Origin: Desulfotomaculum sp.
Lineage (GTDB): Bacteria; Bacillota; Desulfotomaculia; Desulfotomaculales; Nap2-2B
Reading direction: 5' to 3'
Assembly (NCBI GenBank): GCA_003457075.1
Contig: DMIY01000139.1
Coordinates: forward strand, 1 to 16,031
Length of the DNA: 16,031 nucleotides
Under the pieces are notes generated by a model. The model was not told where the DNA came from. It ran no database searches and was given only the letters and a program-made list of their open reading frames with translations. Both the position numbers and the translations under genes were made by a program. This document shows, piece after piece, positions 5,089-11,473 of the stretch; position 1 is the first letter of the stretch; each line of letters opens with the position of its first letter.

Positions 5089-6523
5089 AACACCAGTTTA
5101 CGATTCCTTAATCGAAAAATCACTGTTGAGAATAGAAAGCCTCTTAATTAATAATTTTCACCTGTCCAAACGGGCGATTGCCCTGTTGTTATTACAGGGC
5201 GACGAAGAAATACACAAAATCGTGTCTGCCCGGGACCGGGGAAATTATGAGGCAATCGAACGAATAATTGCAGATACCCAGGCCAACTATAAGGAACCGC
5301 TTTACTTTGTTGTAAATCTGCAGCGGCAGCATACGGCATCCCGGCTTTCCGATCAGGCAATATCTGTGCCGGAAGAACCGCGGCCCAGTTTCAGCGAAAA
5401 TATCAGCCGGCTGACCATGCGGCCGGTAACCGGCATTCCTATTCTCCTTCTCGTTCTTTACTACGGGCTTTATAAGTTCGTCGGTATTTTCGGAGCGGGA
5501 ACACTGGTCAATTATCTTGAAACCGGGTTTGAGAAGATTATTAATCCCTGGGTCAGCAGACTGGTTGAAAGCTATATCCCCTGGGTTCCGGTTCAGGAAC
5601 TGCTGGCTAAGGATTACGGGATCATAACCCTGGGTTTCCGCTATGCTTTAGCTATTGTTCTGCCGATTGTAGGAACCTTCTTTATTGTATTTTCGATCAT
5701 CGAAGACACCGGTTACCTGCCGCGCATGGCCCTGCTGGTTGACCGGTTATTCAAGAGCATAGGTTTAAACGGCCGGGCAGTTATCCCGATGACGCTGGGT
5801 TTTGGCTGTGACACCATGGCGACCATGGTCAGCCGGACTCTGGAGACTGCCCGTGAGAGAATAATCGCCACCCTTTTATTAGCCCTTGCTATTCCATGTT
5901 CAGCGCAGTTAGGCATTATTCTGGCTATTCTTTCAGGAAGACCGCGAGCGTTAGCTCTCTGGGCAGGGTTCTTGTTGCTGGTGTTTTTGCTGGTAGGTTA
6001 TTTGACAGCCAAGCTTTTGCCGGGCGACCGGCCCAGCTTTTATATGGAACTCCCCCCGATGCGCTGGCCGAACTTGAAAAACATATATACAAAGACATAT
6101 ACACGAATGCGGTGGTATTTTCTAGAAATTATGCCGCTGTTTATCCTGGCCAGCGTACTGATCTGGCTGGGTAATACCACCGGAGTTTTTCAGCAGTTAG
6201 TTGCCTGGTTGACCCCCGTTGTAAATAGTCTTGGTTTGCCGGATGCAATCGCGCAGGTTTTCTTATTCGGTTTCTTCCGGCGTGATTATGGAGCCGCCGG
6301 GCTGTACGATCTGTATAAGACCGGAATTCTCAGCAGTACACAGCTGGTAGTGACTGCCGCAACCCTGACTCTGTTTGTTCCCTGCATTGCTCAATTAATC
6401 ATCATGATCAAAGAGCGCGGGCTGAAAACCGCAGTGGCGATTGCTGTATTTGTCTTTCCTTTTGCATTCATTTCAGGGTATGCGCTGAATTGGCTGATCT
6501 CTATAACGGGGGTAAAGTTATGA
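5069..6523 (+). CDS. FeoB membrane permease (C-terminal part of split FeoB)
   Basis: A 484-residue integral membrane protein carrying the Fe(II) translocation domain of FeoB. Residues 1-90 correspond to the helical spacer that normally follows the GTPase. Several hydrophobic segments follow, starting with TGIPILLLVLYYGLY. The Gate regions are recognisable: PRMALLVDRLF followed by GFGCDTMATM (Cys247), the RTLETARER loop, IPCSAQLG (Cys277), GFFRRDYGA, and FVPCIAQL (Cys439). ATG 5069 (or ATG 5063) is preceded by AAAGCAGG; the open frame extends 5' into the GTPase gene but that part is a shadow. The TGA stop overlaps the ATG of the zinc-ribbon/FeoA gene (ATGA), indicating coupled translation. Together with the GTPase protein it gives a combined length of about 680 residues, normal for FeoB. 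Confidence 0.88.
   Translation: MEAAVFKTPVYDSLIEKSLLRIESLLINNFHLSKRAIALLLLQGDEEIHKIVSARDRGNYEAIERIIADTQANYKEPLYFVVNLQRQHTASRLSDQAISVPEEPRPSFSENISRLTMRPVTGIPILLLVLYYGLYKFVGIFGAGTLVNYLETGFEKIINPWVSRLVESYIPWVPVQELLAKDYGIITLGFRYALAIVLPIVGTFFIVFSIIEDTGYLPRMALLVDRLFKSIGLNGRAVIPMTLGFGCDTMATMVSRTLETARERIIATLLLALAIPCSAQLGIILAILSGRPRALALWAGFLLLVFLLVGYLTAKLLPGDRPSFYMELPPMRWPNLKNIYTKTYTRMRWYFLEIMPLFILASVLIWLGNTTGVFQQLVAWLTPVVNSLGLPDAIAQVFLFGFFRRDYGAAGLYDLYKTGILSSTQLVVTAATLTLFVPCIAQLIIMIKERGLKTAVAIAVFVFPFAFISGYALNWLISITGVKL
5080..5094 (+). repeat. Perfect palindrome over the stop codon of the FeoB GTPase gene
   Basis: GGTGTTTAAAACACC is a perfect inverted repeat with seven-base arms around a single A; the TAA stop of the GTPase gene lies at 5086-5088, in its centre, within the overlap with the permease gene. 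With so short a spacer an RNA hairpin would need to open the central A/T pairs. It could be a DNA-level palindrome or chance. Confidence 0.5.
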
Positions 6524-6939
6524 ATAAATGCTCATTCTGCGGTTATGAATTTTCAGATGAGGCTGCGCAGAGTTGCGCCGGTTGTTTTCTGCGCCGCTTT
6601 TGCGGCAAACTGAAATGCCCGCGCTGCGGCTATGAAGTTTTTACAAAGCGCCCGGGAATAATCGGCCGGTTAAGAAAAAGAAAAGGTAACGCCGTCGCAG
6701 CCGAGCATAAATCTCTTGCCGATTCACATGTTGGAGATCGGGGACAGATTTCGGGTTTTTCAACATACGAACCGAAAAAAATCAGAAAACTTATGTCGTT
6801 GGGGATTTACCCCGGTTTGCTGATTCGCCTGCTGCAGGTATTTCCCGCATATGTTTTCCAGGTCGGATTTACCCAGTTTGCGGTTGACCGGGAAATCGCC
6901 CAGGAAATCCAGGTAACTCTGACCGCTGATCGGCCTTAA
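6520..6939 (+). CDS. Zinc-ribbon/FeoA fusion protein
   Basis: A 139-residue soluble protein with two parts. Residues 1-42 hold three CxxC knuckles (Cys4/7, Cys19/22, Cys33/36, plus Cys28) and resemble a zinc ribbon or rubredoxin-like metal site. A basic linker follows. Residues about 76-133 match the SH3-like FeoA fold: KKIRKLMSLGIYPGLLIRLL contains the conserved Lys-Leu-x-x-Leu-Gly-Ile-x-Pro-Gly pattern, and FAVDREIAQEI matches the C-terminal strand. FeoA proteins act with FeoB in Fe(II) uptake. The ATG overlaps the stop of the permease gene, so the protein is co-translated with it. FeoA is usually about 75-80 residues with no metal ribbon, so the N-terminal extension is unusual. It could sense iron or redox state, which is an inference. 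A GTG/ATG further upstream in the same frame lacks a ribosome site. Confidence 0.78.
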   Translation: MNKCSFCGYEFSDEAAQSCAGCFLRRFCGKLKCPRCGYEVFTKRPGIIGRLRKRKGNAVAAEHKSLADSHVGDRGQISGFSTYEPKKIRKLMSLGIYPGLLIRLLQVFPAYVFQVGFTQFAVDREIAQEIQVTLTADRP

Positions 6940-6995
6940 CCAATAAAGCCTTTACTTAAAAAATGGCGGTGTGCCGGGTGGTTTGAGAGAAGGGA

Positions 6996-7026
6996 GTCAG
7001 GAGGGGATTTACTGTTCCCTCCTGAC
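6996..7026 (+). terminator. Stem-loop after the feo genes, possible terminator
   Basis: A perfect ten-base-pair inverted repeat, GTCAGGAGGG (6996-7005) / CCCTCCTGAC (7017-7026) with an 11-base loop, lies 56 bases after the FeoA-fusion stop. The following bases are AT-rich (TTAATTAATTATTTC) but lack a real T run, so termination would be weak or rely on another factor. It separates the Feo unit from convergent pseudogene debris. Confidence 0.5.
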
Positions 7027-7037
7027 CGGTTAATTAA

Positions 7038-7154
7038 TTATTTCACGGTTAAAGTGAGGTCGTCGAAATGCTGGGTTCCAGAACCATCAGATAAAAGGTA
7101 GATCCTGGTGACCGACGCCCCGGCAGGTACATTGATGGTCATTGCCGGCGTGGA
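7038..7154 (-). pseudogene. C-terminal tail remnant of an extracellular/carbohydrate-binding-type protein
   Basis: On the minus strand a 38-codon open stretch ends at a TAA (7038-7040) and reads STPAMTINVPAGASVTRIYL, then a serine/glycine-rich turn, then FDDLTLTVK. This resembles the last beta strands of a jelly-roll, carbohydrate-binding-type domain, in which an FDDL-like segment near the end is common. An in-frame stop lies just upstream and no ribosome site precedes the internal ATG (7142), so only a fragment remains. It abuts the truncated glycosyltransferase reading in the same direction but another frame, suggesting an internal deletion joined the two. Family assignment is tentative. 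Confidence 0.4.
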
Positions 7155-7491
7155 TTAAGCTGAAAGAAACGGCCCGGTGCAGGATTTCCGCGACGGGTTC
7201 TACAGCCAGGAACATGGAGTATCCGTTCAGTCTTTCGAACCTGCCGCCGGGCAGGCAGAAATAACGGGGGTGAAGAACTTTAACTCCCCCGATATCTTCT
7301 GATTCCGGTATAAGTCCCAGCTTGCGCCAGTCTTTGTTAAACCACAGCCATGCGGGAGCGTACGGGACGGGCGCGATTACCGTAACGTGCAGGCCGGCCG
7401 CCTGAAAGTTTTGAACAAGTCTCAGGGAAAAAACTCCGTAAGCGGGGTCCTGCCGGTTCGGGAAAATTGGTGATAAGAATAAAATCTTTAT
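7147..7491 (-). pseudogene. Truncated glycosyltransferase (GT4-like), N-terminal fragment
   Basis: About 115 residues of a group-1 glycosyltransferase N-terminal Rossmann half are readable on the minus strand: IKILFLSPIFPNRQDPAYGV, then FSLRLVQNFQAAGLHVTVIAP, then a GGVKVLHPRYFCLPGG segment and FSLIHA. A complete enzyme needs about 370-400 residues; here the coding sense stops after SLIHA, where the frame runs into unrelated sequence. The expected initiator codon position (7489-7491) reads ATA, although a purine-rich GAGGCGGAG lies before it, so the start may also have been lost. It is read divergently from the flippase remnant, with which it shares a junction near 7490. It is almost certainly non-functional. 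Confidence 0.7.
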
Positions 7492-8365
7492 TGCTCCGCC
7501 TCTTTTTTGCCTGTGCTGCAGCAGTTGATCTCTTTGATCCTGCTGGTTTTTCTTTGGCTGGGTTCCGCCGCCACGATACAAAATGTGCTGCTGGCTGTAG
7601 TCGCAGGTTTGCTTTTCGCTCCTTTGGCAGGATTGCTGATCTTTGCGAAAAGGTTAAAGGATTGGCCTTCAAAGAAGGTTGGAACATCCGGCATACTGGC
7701 TGACTCATTGCCCATGCTGGTTACCAGCGGAGTTGTTTTGCTGATGACCAGTACAGACATTTACGTGCTGGGGATTTTTTCGAACGCGGTTCAGGTGGGT
7801 ATATACGGGGTGGCCAGTTCCCTGGCCAGTGTGACGTTTCTTTCCGGAAATGTAATCAAACCAGGTAATCCCGGCAATGATCGCCCATTTTAACGCCCGA
7901 AAAGACCTGCAGAACCTGAAATACGTCACCAGGTACGCCACAACAATCAGCTCACTGGTTTCTATTCCTGTTTTCCTTGTTTTATTTCTCTTTGGCAGGA
8001 GCATTCTGGCCTTTTTGTTCGGCGCGCAGTATGCGGGCGGGGCAGCTGTCCTTAGTTTTCTTATCCTTGGCCAGATGGTGAATACCCTGACGGGATCATG
8101 CGATTACTTTCTTCAAATGACCGGGCTGCACGTCGCCTTTATGAAGATCAGCATCTTCAGCGGCCTTTTAAATCTAGGCCTGAACATAATCATGGCGCAG
8201 CATTTCGGAAAAGAAGGGGTTGCGGCGTCTACAGCTTTCTCGCTGGTTGTCCAAAACGTTTTGTCTGTTCTTGTAGTTCATCAGAGAACCGGCATCTGGA
8301 CCTTTGCCTCCCTGGAAATAATGCTCCAAATCCTCAAGCTTCTTAAAAACCGCCTGCATATCTAA
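7486..8365 (+). pseudogene. Oligosaccharide flippase (Wzx/MATE-like), 5'-truncated and frameshifted
   Basis: Two overlapping frames together encode about 290 residues of the C-terminal half of a polysaccharide flippase, an inner-membrane protein that moves lipid-linked sugars. The first frame (to 7893) has hydrophobic segments such as LISLILLVFLWLGSA and the typical STDIYVLGIFSNAVQVGIYG motif. The second (from about 7865) continues with IPAMIAHFNARKDLQNLKYV, SILAFLFGAQYAGG and GLLNLGLNIIMAQHFGKEGV. Removing one G at 7864-7865 rejoins them as NVIKPVIPAMIAHF, so a single-base insertion caused the break. The N-terminal half (about 190 residues) is absent, and no ribosome site precedes 7507. It is a decayed fragment. 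Confidence 0.8.
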
Positions 8366-8382
8366 AAATGAGTTTTAGATAT
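8358..8382 (+). repeat. AT-rich perfect inverted repeat between the flippase remnant and the response regulator
   Basis: ATATCTAAAA (8358-8367) and TTTTAGATAT (8373-8382) form a ten-base-pair stem with a five-base loop, spanning the TAA stop of the flippase remnant. It lies between two convergent reading directions, so a bidirectional transcription-stop role is possible, but no T run follows on either strand. The remaining 66 bases up to the response-regulator stop hold only the short direct repeat GGGTGCAGGGTGCA. Confidence 0.5.
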
Positions 8383-8448
8383 CCGTTTACATATTGGGCA
8401 GATTAGGATCAGGGTACGGGGTGCAGGGTGCAATGAAAGAAGGGACGC

Positions 8449-9126
8449 TTAGCTAAGGCTGTCGTTAAGAATCTGGTTATTCTTTGTTTTGCTTATTTGA
8501 GCGATAGCCTGCGCCCGGTTTTTTACCCCCAGTTTTCTGAAGATATTGTGGAGGTGAGTTTTTACCGTATCAACAGCAAGGTGGGTTGCCGTTGATATTT
8601 CCTTGTTGGTCAGGCCTTTGGTCAGGTATTGGAGAATTTCGTGTTCCCTGGGTGTAAGCTCGGCCCGCTGGTGAGTGGAATTTTGTTCATTATTCCCGGG
8701 CGTTTTCGCATAGTCGTTGATAATCTGGTGCAGTACCGCCGGGTCAATCACAGTCTCGCCCTGGTGTACCCGCTTGATCGTTTCAATGAGTTTGTCCCGG
8801 GAGACGTGCTTTAAGATGTATCCATTAGCGCCGGACTGCAGGGCCAGCCGCACAAATTCGGCGTCCTCAAAAACAGTCAGGAAGATTATTTTAGTTAATG
8901 ATTTTTTCCGTAGAATTTCCCTGGCTGCTTCAATACCGCTGATGTCCGGCATCTTTATGTCCATCAGGATAACGTCGGCGTGCTGGTTAAGGAGCATCTG
9001 TTCGGCTTCCTGGCTGCTGGAGCAGCTGCCGATAATGGAGATATCCTTACAGTCGCTCATCATTGCCGCCAGACCGACGCGGATCATCGCGTGATCATCT
9101 ACGATCATTAATTTAATTGGTGTCAA
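8449..9126 (-). CDS. LuxR/NarL-type response regulator
   Basis: A 225-residue DNA-binding response regulator. The receiver domain (residues 5-120) has the acidic pair Asp10/Asp11, phospho-acceptor Asp56 (VILMDIKMPD), Thr84 in FLTV, and Lys106 in YILKH. A variable linker is followed by a GerE/LuxR helix-turn-helix (about 155-212): LTPREHEILQYLTKGLTNKE, then the DTVKTHLHNIFRKLGVKNR recognition region. The start is TTG 9126, overlapping the TGA stop of the upstream kinase (TTGA) with GGGAGA nine bases before; an internal ATG at codon 7 is too far into the first strand. It is co-transcribed with the kinase at 9123-10907, its presumed phosphodonor. The targets are unknown; the neighbouring benzoyl-CoA genes are candidates. 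Confidence 0.93.
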   Translation of the reverse strand: MTPIKLMIVDDHAMIRVGLAAMMSDCKDISIIGSCSSSQEAEQMLLNQHADVILMDIKMPDISGIEAAREILRKKSLTKIIFLTVFEDAEFVRLALQSGANGYILKHVSRDKLIETIKRVHQGETVIDPAVLHQIINDYAKTPGNNEQNSTHQRAELTPREHEILQYLTKGLTNKEISTATHLAVDTVKTHLHNIFRKLGVKNRAQAIAQISKTKNNQILNDSLS

Positions 9127-10907
9127 TTAGACAATCTCCCTTCAACGTCCATTGTATAGGGTACTTTAACTGAAATCCAGGTTCCTTTCCCCGGCTGGGA
9201 ACCAATGATACAATTTCCTCCCAGAAGAAGCGCTCTTTCCTGCATACCGGCCAAACCGAGGTGGTTGTAATTTTGTGAGTTAACTAACGAGCTCTGGTTA
9301 AAACCTGTCCCGTTATCCTTGATGGTCAGCAGGATGTCCTTTTTGCGGACCACAAGTTCAACATCCACGCTGGTAGCCGTCGCGTGCTTGATTATATTAG
9401 TCAGCGCCTCCTGCAGAATTCTGAACAGGGCTATTTCCGTTTGGGGCGGCAGGCGTAAATTGTCGCCCGGATTGGCTGTCAGTCCTCTCAGGTTTTCTTC
9501 GGCTAGTCTGTCATGACCGGCCGGCGTGTTCAGATGGAAATGAAGACTGATGGGGATATTATGTTTTTCACGAATTTCGTTTGTATACGACTTGATGGCC
9601 GGGATCAGGCCGTAGTTATCCAGAATCATCGGCCTTAAGCCGGACAGGATCCGTCTTATATCCTGAATCTGGTTTCCTAAAATATTAGTCAGGTTGGTTA
9701 TTTCTCCGTACCAGTCAGCGGGATGTGAATTGCAAGTCGGAGTAATCCTCTGCAGCCGGTACCAGATGGCAATAAGAGCCTGAATAACGCTGTCGTGCAG
9801 CTCTGAGGCAAGATGTTTGCGCTCGTCTTCCTGTGCGGTGATGATCTTGTTGACCAATTTGTGAAGGAGCAGTTCTTTTTGTTCCAGTTTTTCAACCAGA
9901 CTTGCATTTTCGATAGCAATGGCCGTAACCCGCGCGATGGCCAAAATGATTTCGGCGGCCTCGTTTTCAAAGCCCTTAAGCCGGCTGTCCCGCGGGCGGT
10001 CAACCTGCATTATCCCGATTGCTTTATCCTTGTTCAGGATGGGAACCACAATCAGCCAGTGATAATTGAAAGTTTCAATAATATCGGCCGGGAGCAGATT
10101 ATGGATGTTGTCAGGCGTGATAATTACTGGGTGCTGTGTTTGAACAGCCTGTGTTATAGCCGGGTAGGGTTTTTGGCCTGAAAGAGCTTTAAATTTGTTG
10201 CGCAGTTGGGGGTCGTAACTCCCTACGGCGACCACAGGAGTAAGGTTTTCGTTTTCATCCAGCAGGTAGAGGCTTGTTCTCGCGGAGAATAAATCGGCGG
10301 TAAGCTGGGCGACAACATGCAGGGTCTGGCCGATGTCCAGGGATGAACTGATTGTGCTGGCCATCTCCAGCCAGGTTGTTAATTTTCTGAGGGTGCGTTT
10401 ATGGGAGCTGCGGAAAACAAATTCCTGAATCAGATCCGCCATATGCCTGCCCAGCGACATTGTTTTAACAAGCAGGCGTTGGGCGGTTTCAGCGTCGGTG
10501 TCGAAGATGGCGATTTCCATTGTCCCGCTGGGTTCCTCAACCTGCAGCCTTACGGGCAGCGTGGTTTTGGCGGCCGGCGAGAACAATTTCAGCCATTCCT
10601 TGTGATTAAACGGGCCGTCCGGGAAGAAGAGATGTTTGGAAAGTTCCTGCCAGCGGGCGGCCCAGGCACGGTCCTTTTTGCGCGAATCCTTGCAGACATC
10701 AATGCAGACAGGGAGCTTTTCCTGCCGGAGCAGGATAAAGGCGGCCCAGTAAAAATCAAAGGATAGGATGAACCTTTTCAGTATTTGGCGCAGGTTGCTC
10801 TCCAGTTGTTTTGGCGTGACGACCGAGGGACTTACCCGGCAAACAATCAGAAGCTTCGGTTTTGTTTCCTGGAGTGTGCTGCCTGGTAGTGTTTTCCCGG
10901 TGTTCAC
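9123..10907 (-). CDS. Soluble GAF-domain sensor histidine kinase (NarL/HisKA_3 type)
   Basis: A 594-residue cytoplasmic histidine kinase with no signal peptide or membrane segment. Residues 1-185 form an unrecognised sensory region (LLIVCRVSPSVVTPKQLESN near its start). A GAF domain spans about 190-335 (SSLDIGQTLHVVAQLTADLF onward), then a coiled segment. The HisKA_3 dimerisation helix contains DERKHLASELHDSVIQAL with phospho-acceptor His371. The ATPase has its N box at LQEALTNIIKHA (Asn504), DNGTGFN (531-537) and GLAGMQERA. GTG 10907 (or TTG 10910) is chosen because AGGAGG lies at 10915-10920 and a promoter at 10960-10988. The frame stays open to 11198, but that longer start would lie upstream of the promoter. 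Its stop overlaps the response-regulator start. Confidence 0.88.
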   Translation of the reverse strand: MNTGKTLPGSTLQETKPKLLIVCRVSPSVVTPKQLESNLRQILKRFILSFDFYWAAFILLRQEKLPVCIDVCKDSRKKDRAWAARWQELSKHLFFPDGPFNHKEWLKLFSPAAKTTLPVRLQVEEPSGTMEIAIFDTDAETAQRLLVKTMSLGRHMADLIQEFVFRSSHKRTLRKLTTWLEMASTISSSLDIGQTLHVVAQLTADLFSARTSLYLLDENENLTPVVAVGSYDPQLRNKFKALSGQKPYPAITQAVQTQHPVIITPDNIHNLLPADIIETFNYHWLIVVPILNKDKAIGIMQVDRPRDSRLKGFENEAAEIILAIARVTAIAIENASLVEKLEQKELLLHKLVNKIITAQEDERKHLASELHDSVIQALIAIWYRLQRITPTCNSHPADWYGEITNLTNILGNQIQDIRRILSGLRPMILDNYGLIPAIKSYTNEIREKHNIPISLHFHLNTPAGHDRLAEENLRGLTANPGDNLRLPPQTEIALFRILQEALTNIIKHATATSVDVELVVRKKDILLTIKDNGTGFNQSSLVNSQNYNHLGLAGMQERALLLGGNCIIGSQPGKGTWISVKVPYTMDVEGRLSN

Positions 10908-10914
10908 CAACGCG

Positions 10915-10920
10915 CCTCCT
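10915..10920 (-). promoter_or_regulatory. Ribosome binding site fixing the histidine kinase start
   Basis: AGGAGG on the minus strand lies seven bases before GTG 10907 and four before TTG 10910. It is the only strong Shine-Dalgarno sequence in the long open frame and decides the kinase start, removing 97 residues of non-family sequence from the maximal frame. Confidence 0.8.
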
Positions 10921-10959
10921 TTTAACTTTCGCAAAAAATTTTTATTTTCCGCCAAAAGA

Positions 10960-10988
10960 ATTCTAACGCATGTCCGCACGACTGTCAA
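10960..10988 (-). promoter_or_regulatory. Sigma-A-type promoter of the two-component system
   Basis: On the minus strand a perfect -35 TTGACA (10988-10983) is followed, after exactly 17 bases, by TAGAAT (10965-10960), a five-of-six -10 box. Transcription would begin near 10953, giving a leader of about 45 bases before the kinase start. Runs of A/T just upstream (to about 11100) could act as an UP element. Confidence 0.85.
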
Positions 10989-11473
10989 CCATTTTTCATA
11001 CTTATGGACTAGCCCTAACGAGTTACTGCCTATTTCACCCATTTTTAAACCCTTACTCATTCTTTTTAGCGATTTTCTTTTATATATAGATATTTTACTA
11101 TTTTTATGGAGGTTCGCTGCTTGCAATTTGCCAGAGGTTAGCGATATCTCCCGGTTGAACTTCCCCCCGGCGGAAGATTTTCTCAGGTTACGCCTCAAAA
11201 AAACATAACTTCGCGACGAGTAATAGGATTTCTTCGATAAAGGGTAAAGAAGTTATGGGCATAGCTGGTTTAAAGCACGCTGGAGAAAACCGGAAGAAAG
11301 GTGGAGCGCGCAGTTCTTTATTTAAAGAAAGCCTATGTAAACCGGCGCAAGAGAAGCGACAGCAAGGCCGTTTCACCCGGACACAGGAGGCTGCCCTTGG
11401 GCGGCAGCGATGATGTCCTCTTTTTATCAAGTTAGAAATGGTACGGTAATAAAAAGACCAAGGAGGAAAGATT
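10989..11473 (+). other. Long intergenic region between divergent operons
   Basis: About 485 bases with no convincing gene separate the kinase promoter (leftward) from the SDR gene (rightward). The left part is AT-rich; the right part (11208-11473) is more GC-rich and may be a long leader of the SDR operon. A 52-codon plus-strand frame at 11254-11412 (starting MGIAGLKHAGENRKKGGARS) is very basic but has only a weak AAAGAAG before its ATG and matches nothing recognised. Small hairpins are visible (TTCTTTA/TAAAGAA near 11312-11327, and 11386-11419). No clear rightward promoter was found. Confidence 0.5.
11386..11425 (+). other. Stem-loop with downstream T run ahead of the SDR operon
   Basis: GCTGCC (11390-11395) pairs with GGCAGC (11403-11408) around a seven-base loop; AGGA/TCCT can add an outer stem with an asymmetric bulge, and CCTCTTTTT follows at 11417-11425. 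The T run is about twelve bases from the main stem, so it is not a canonical terminator, but an attenuator in the leader is possible. Confidence 0.3.

Noticed and set aside
6961..7026. Possible remnant of a group II intron 3' end (GTGCCGGGTGGTTTGAGAGAAGGG followed by a stem-loop, shown here only as a resemblance)
   Set aside because: The domain V hairpin is not complete, no catalytic triad arrangement can be drawn, and no reverse transcriptase or exon-binding structure is present. The resemblance is probably chance.
8413..8432. Short direct repeat GGGTGCAGGGTGCA as a mobile-element trace
   Set aside because: Only two copies of a seven-base unit; no terminal inverted repeats or transposase nearby.
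10908..11198. Extension of the histidine kinase frame to an ATG at 11198, adding 97 residues
   Set aside because: The extension has no family character, lies across and upstream of a near-consensus promoter (10960-10988), and the only strong ribosome site (10915-10920) serves the internal GTG/TTG start.
10768..11208. Plus-strand frame of 146 codons opposite the kinase start
   Set aside because: It lies antisense to kinase coding and promoter sequence, with no ribosome site and biased toward hydrophobic residues as expected for a shadow.
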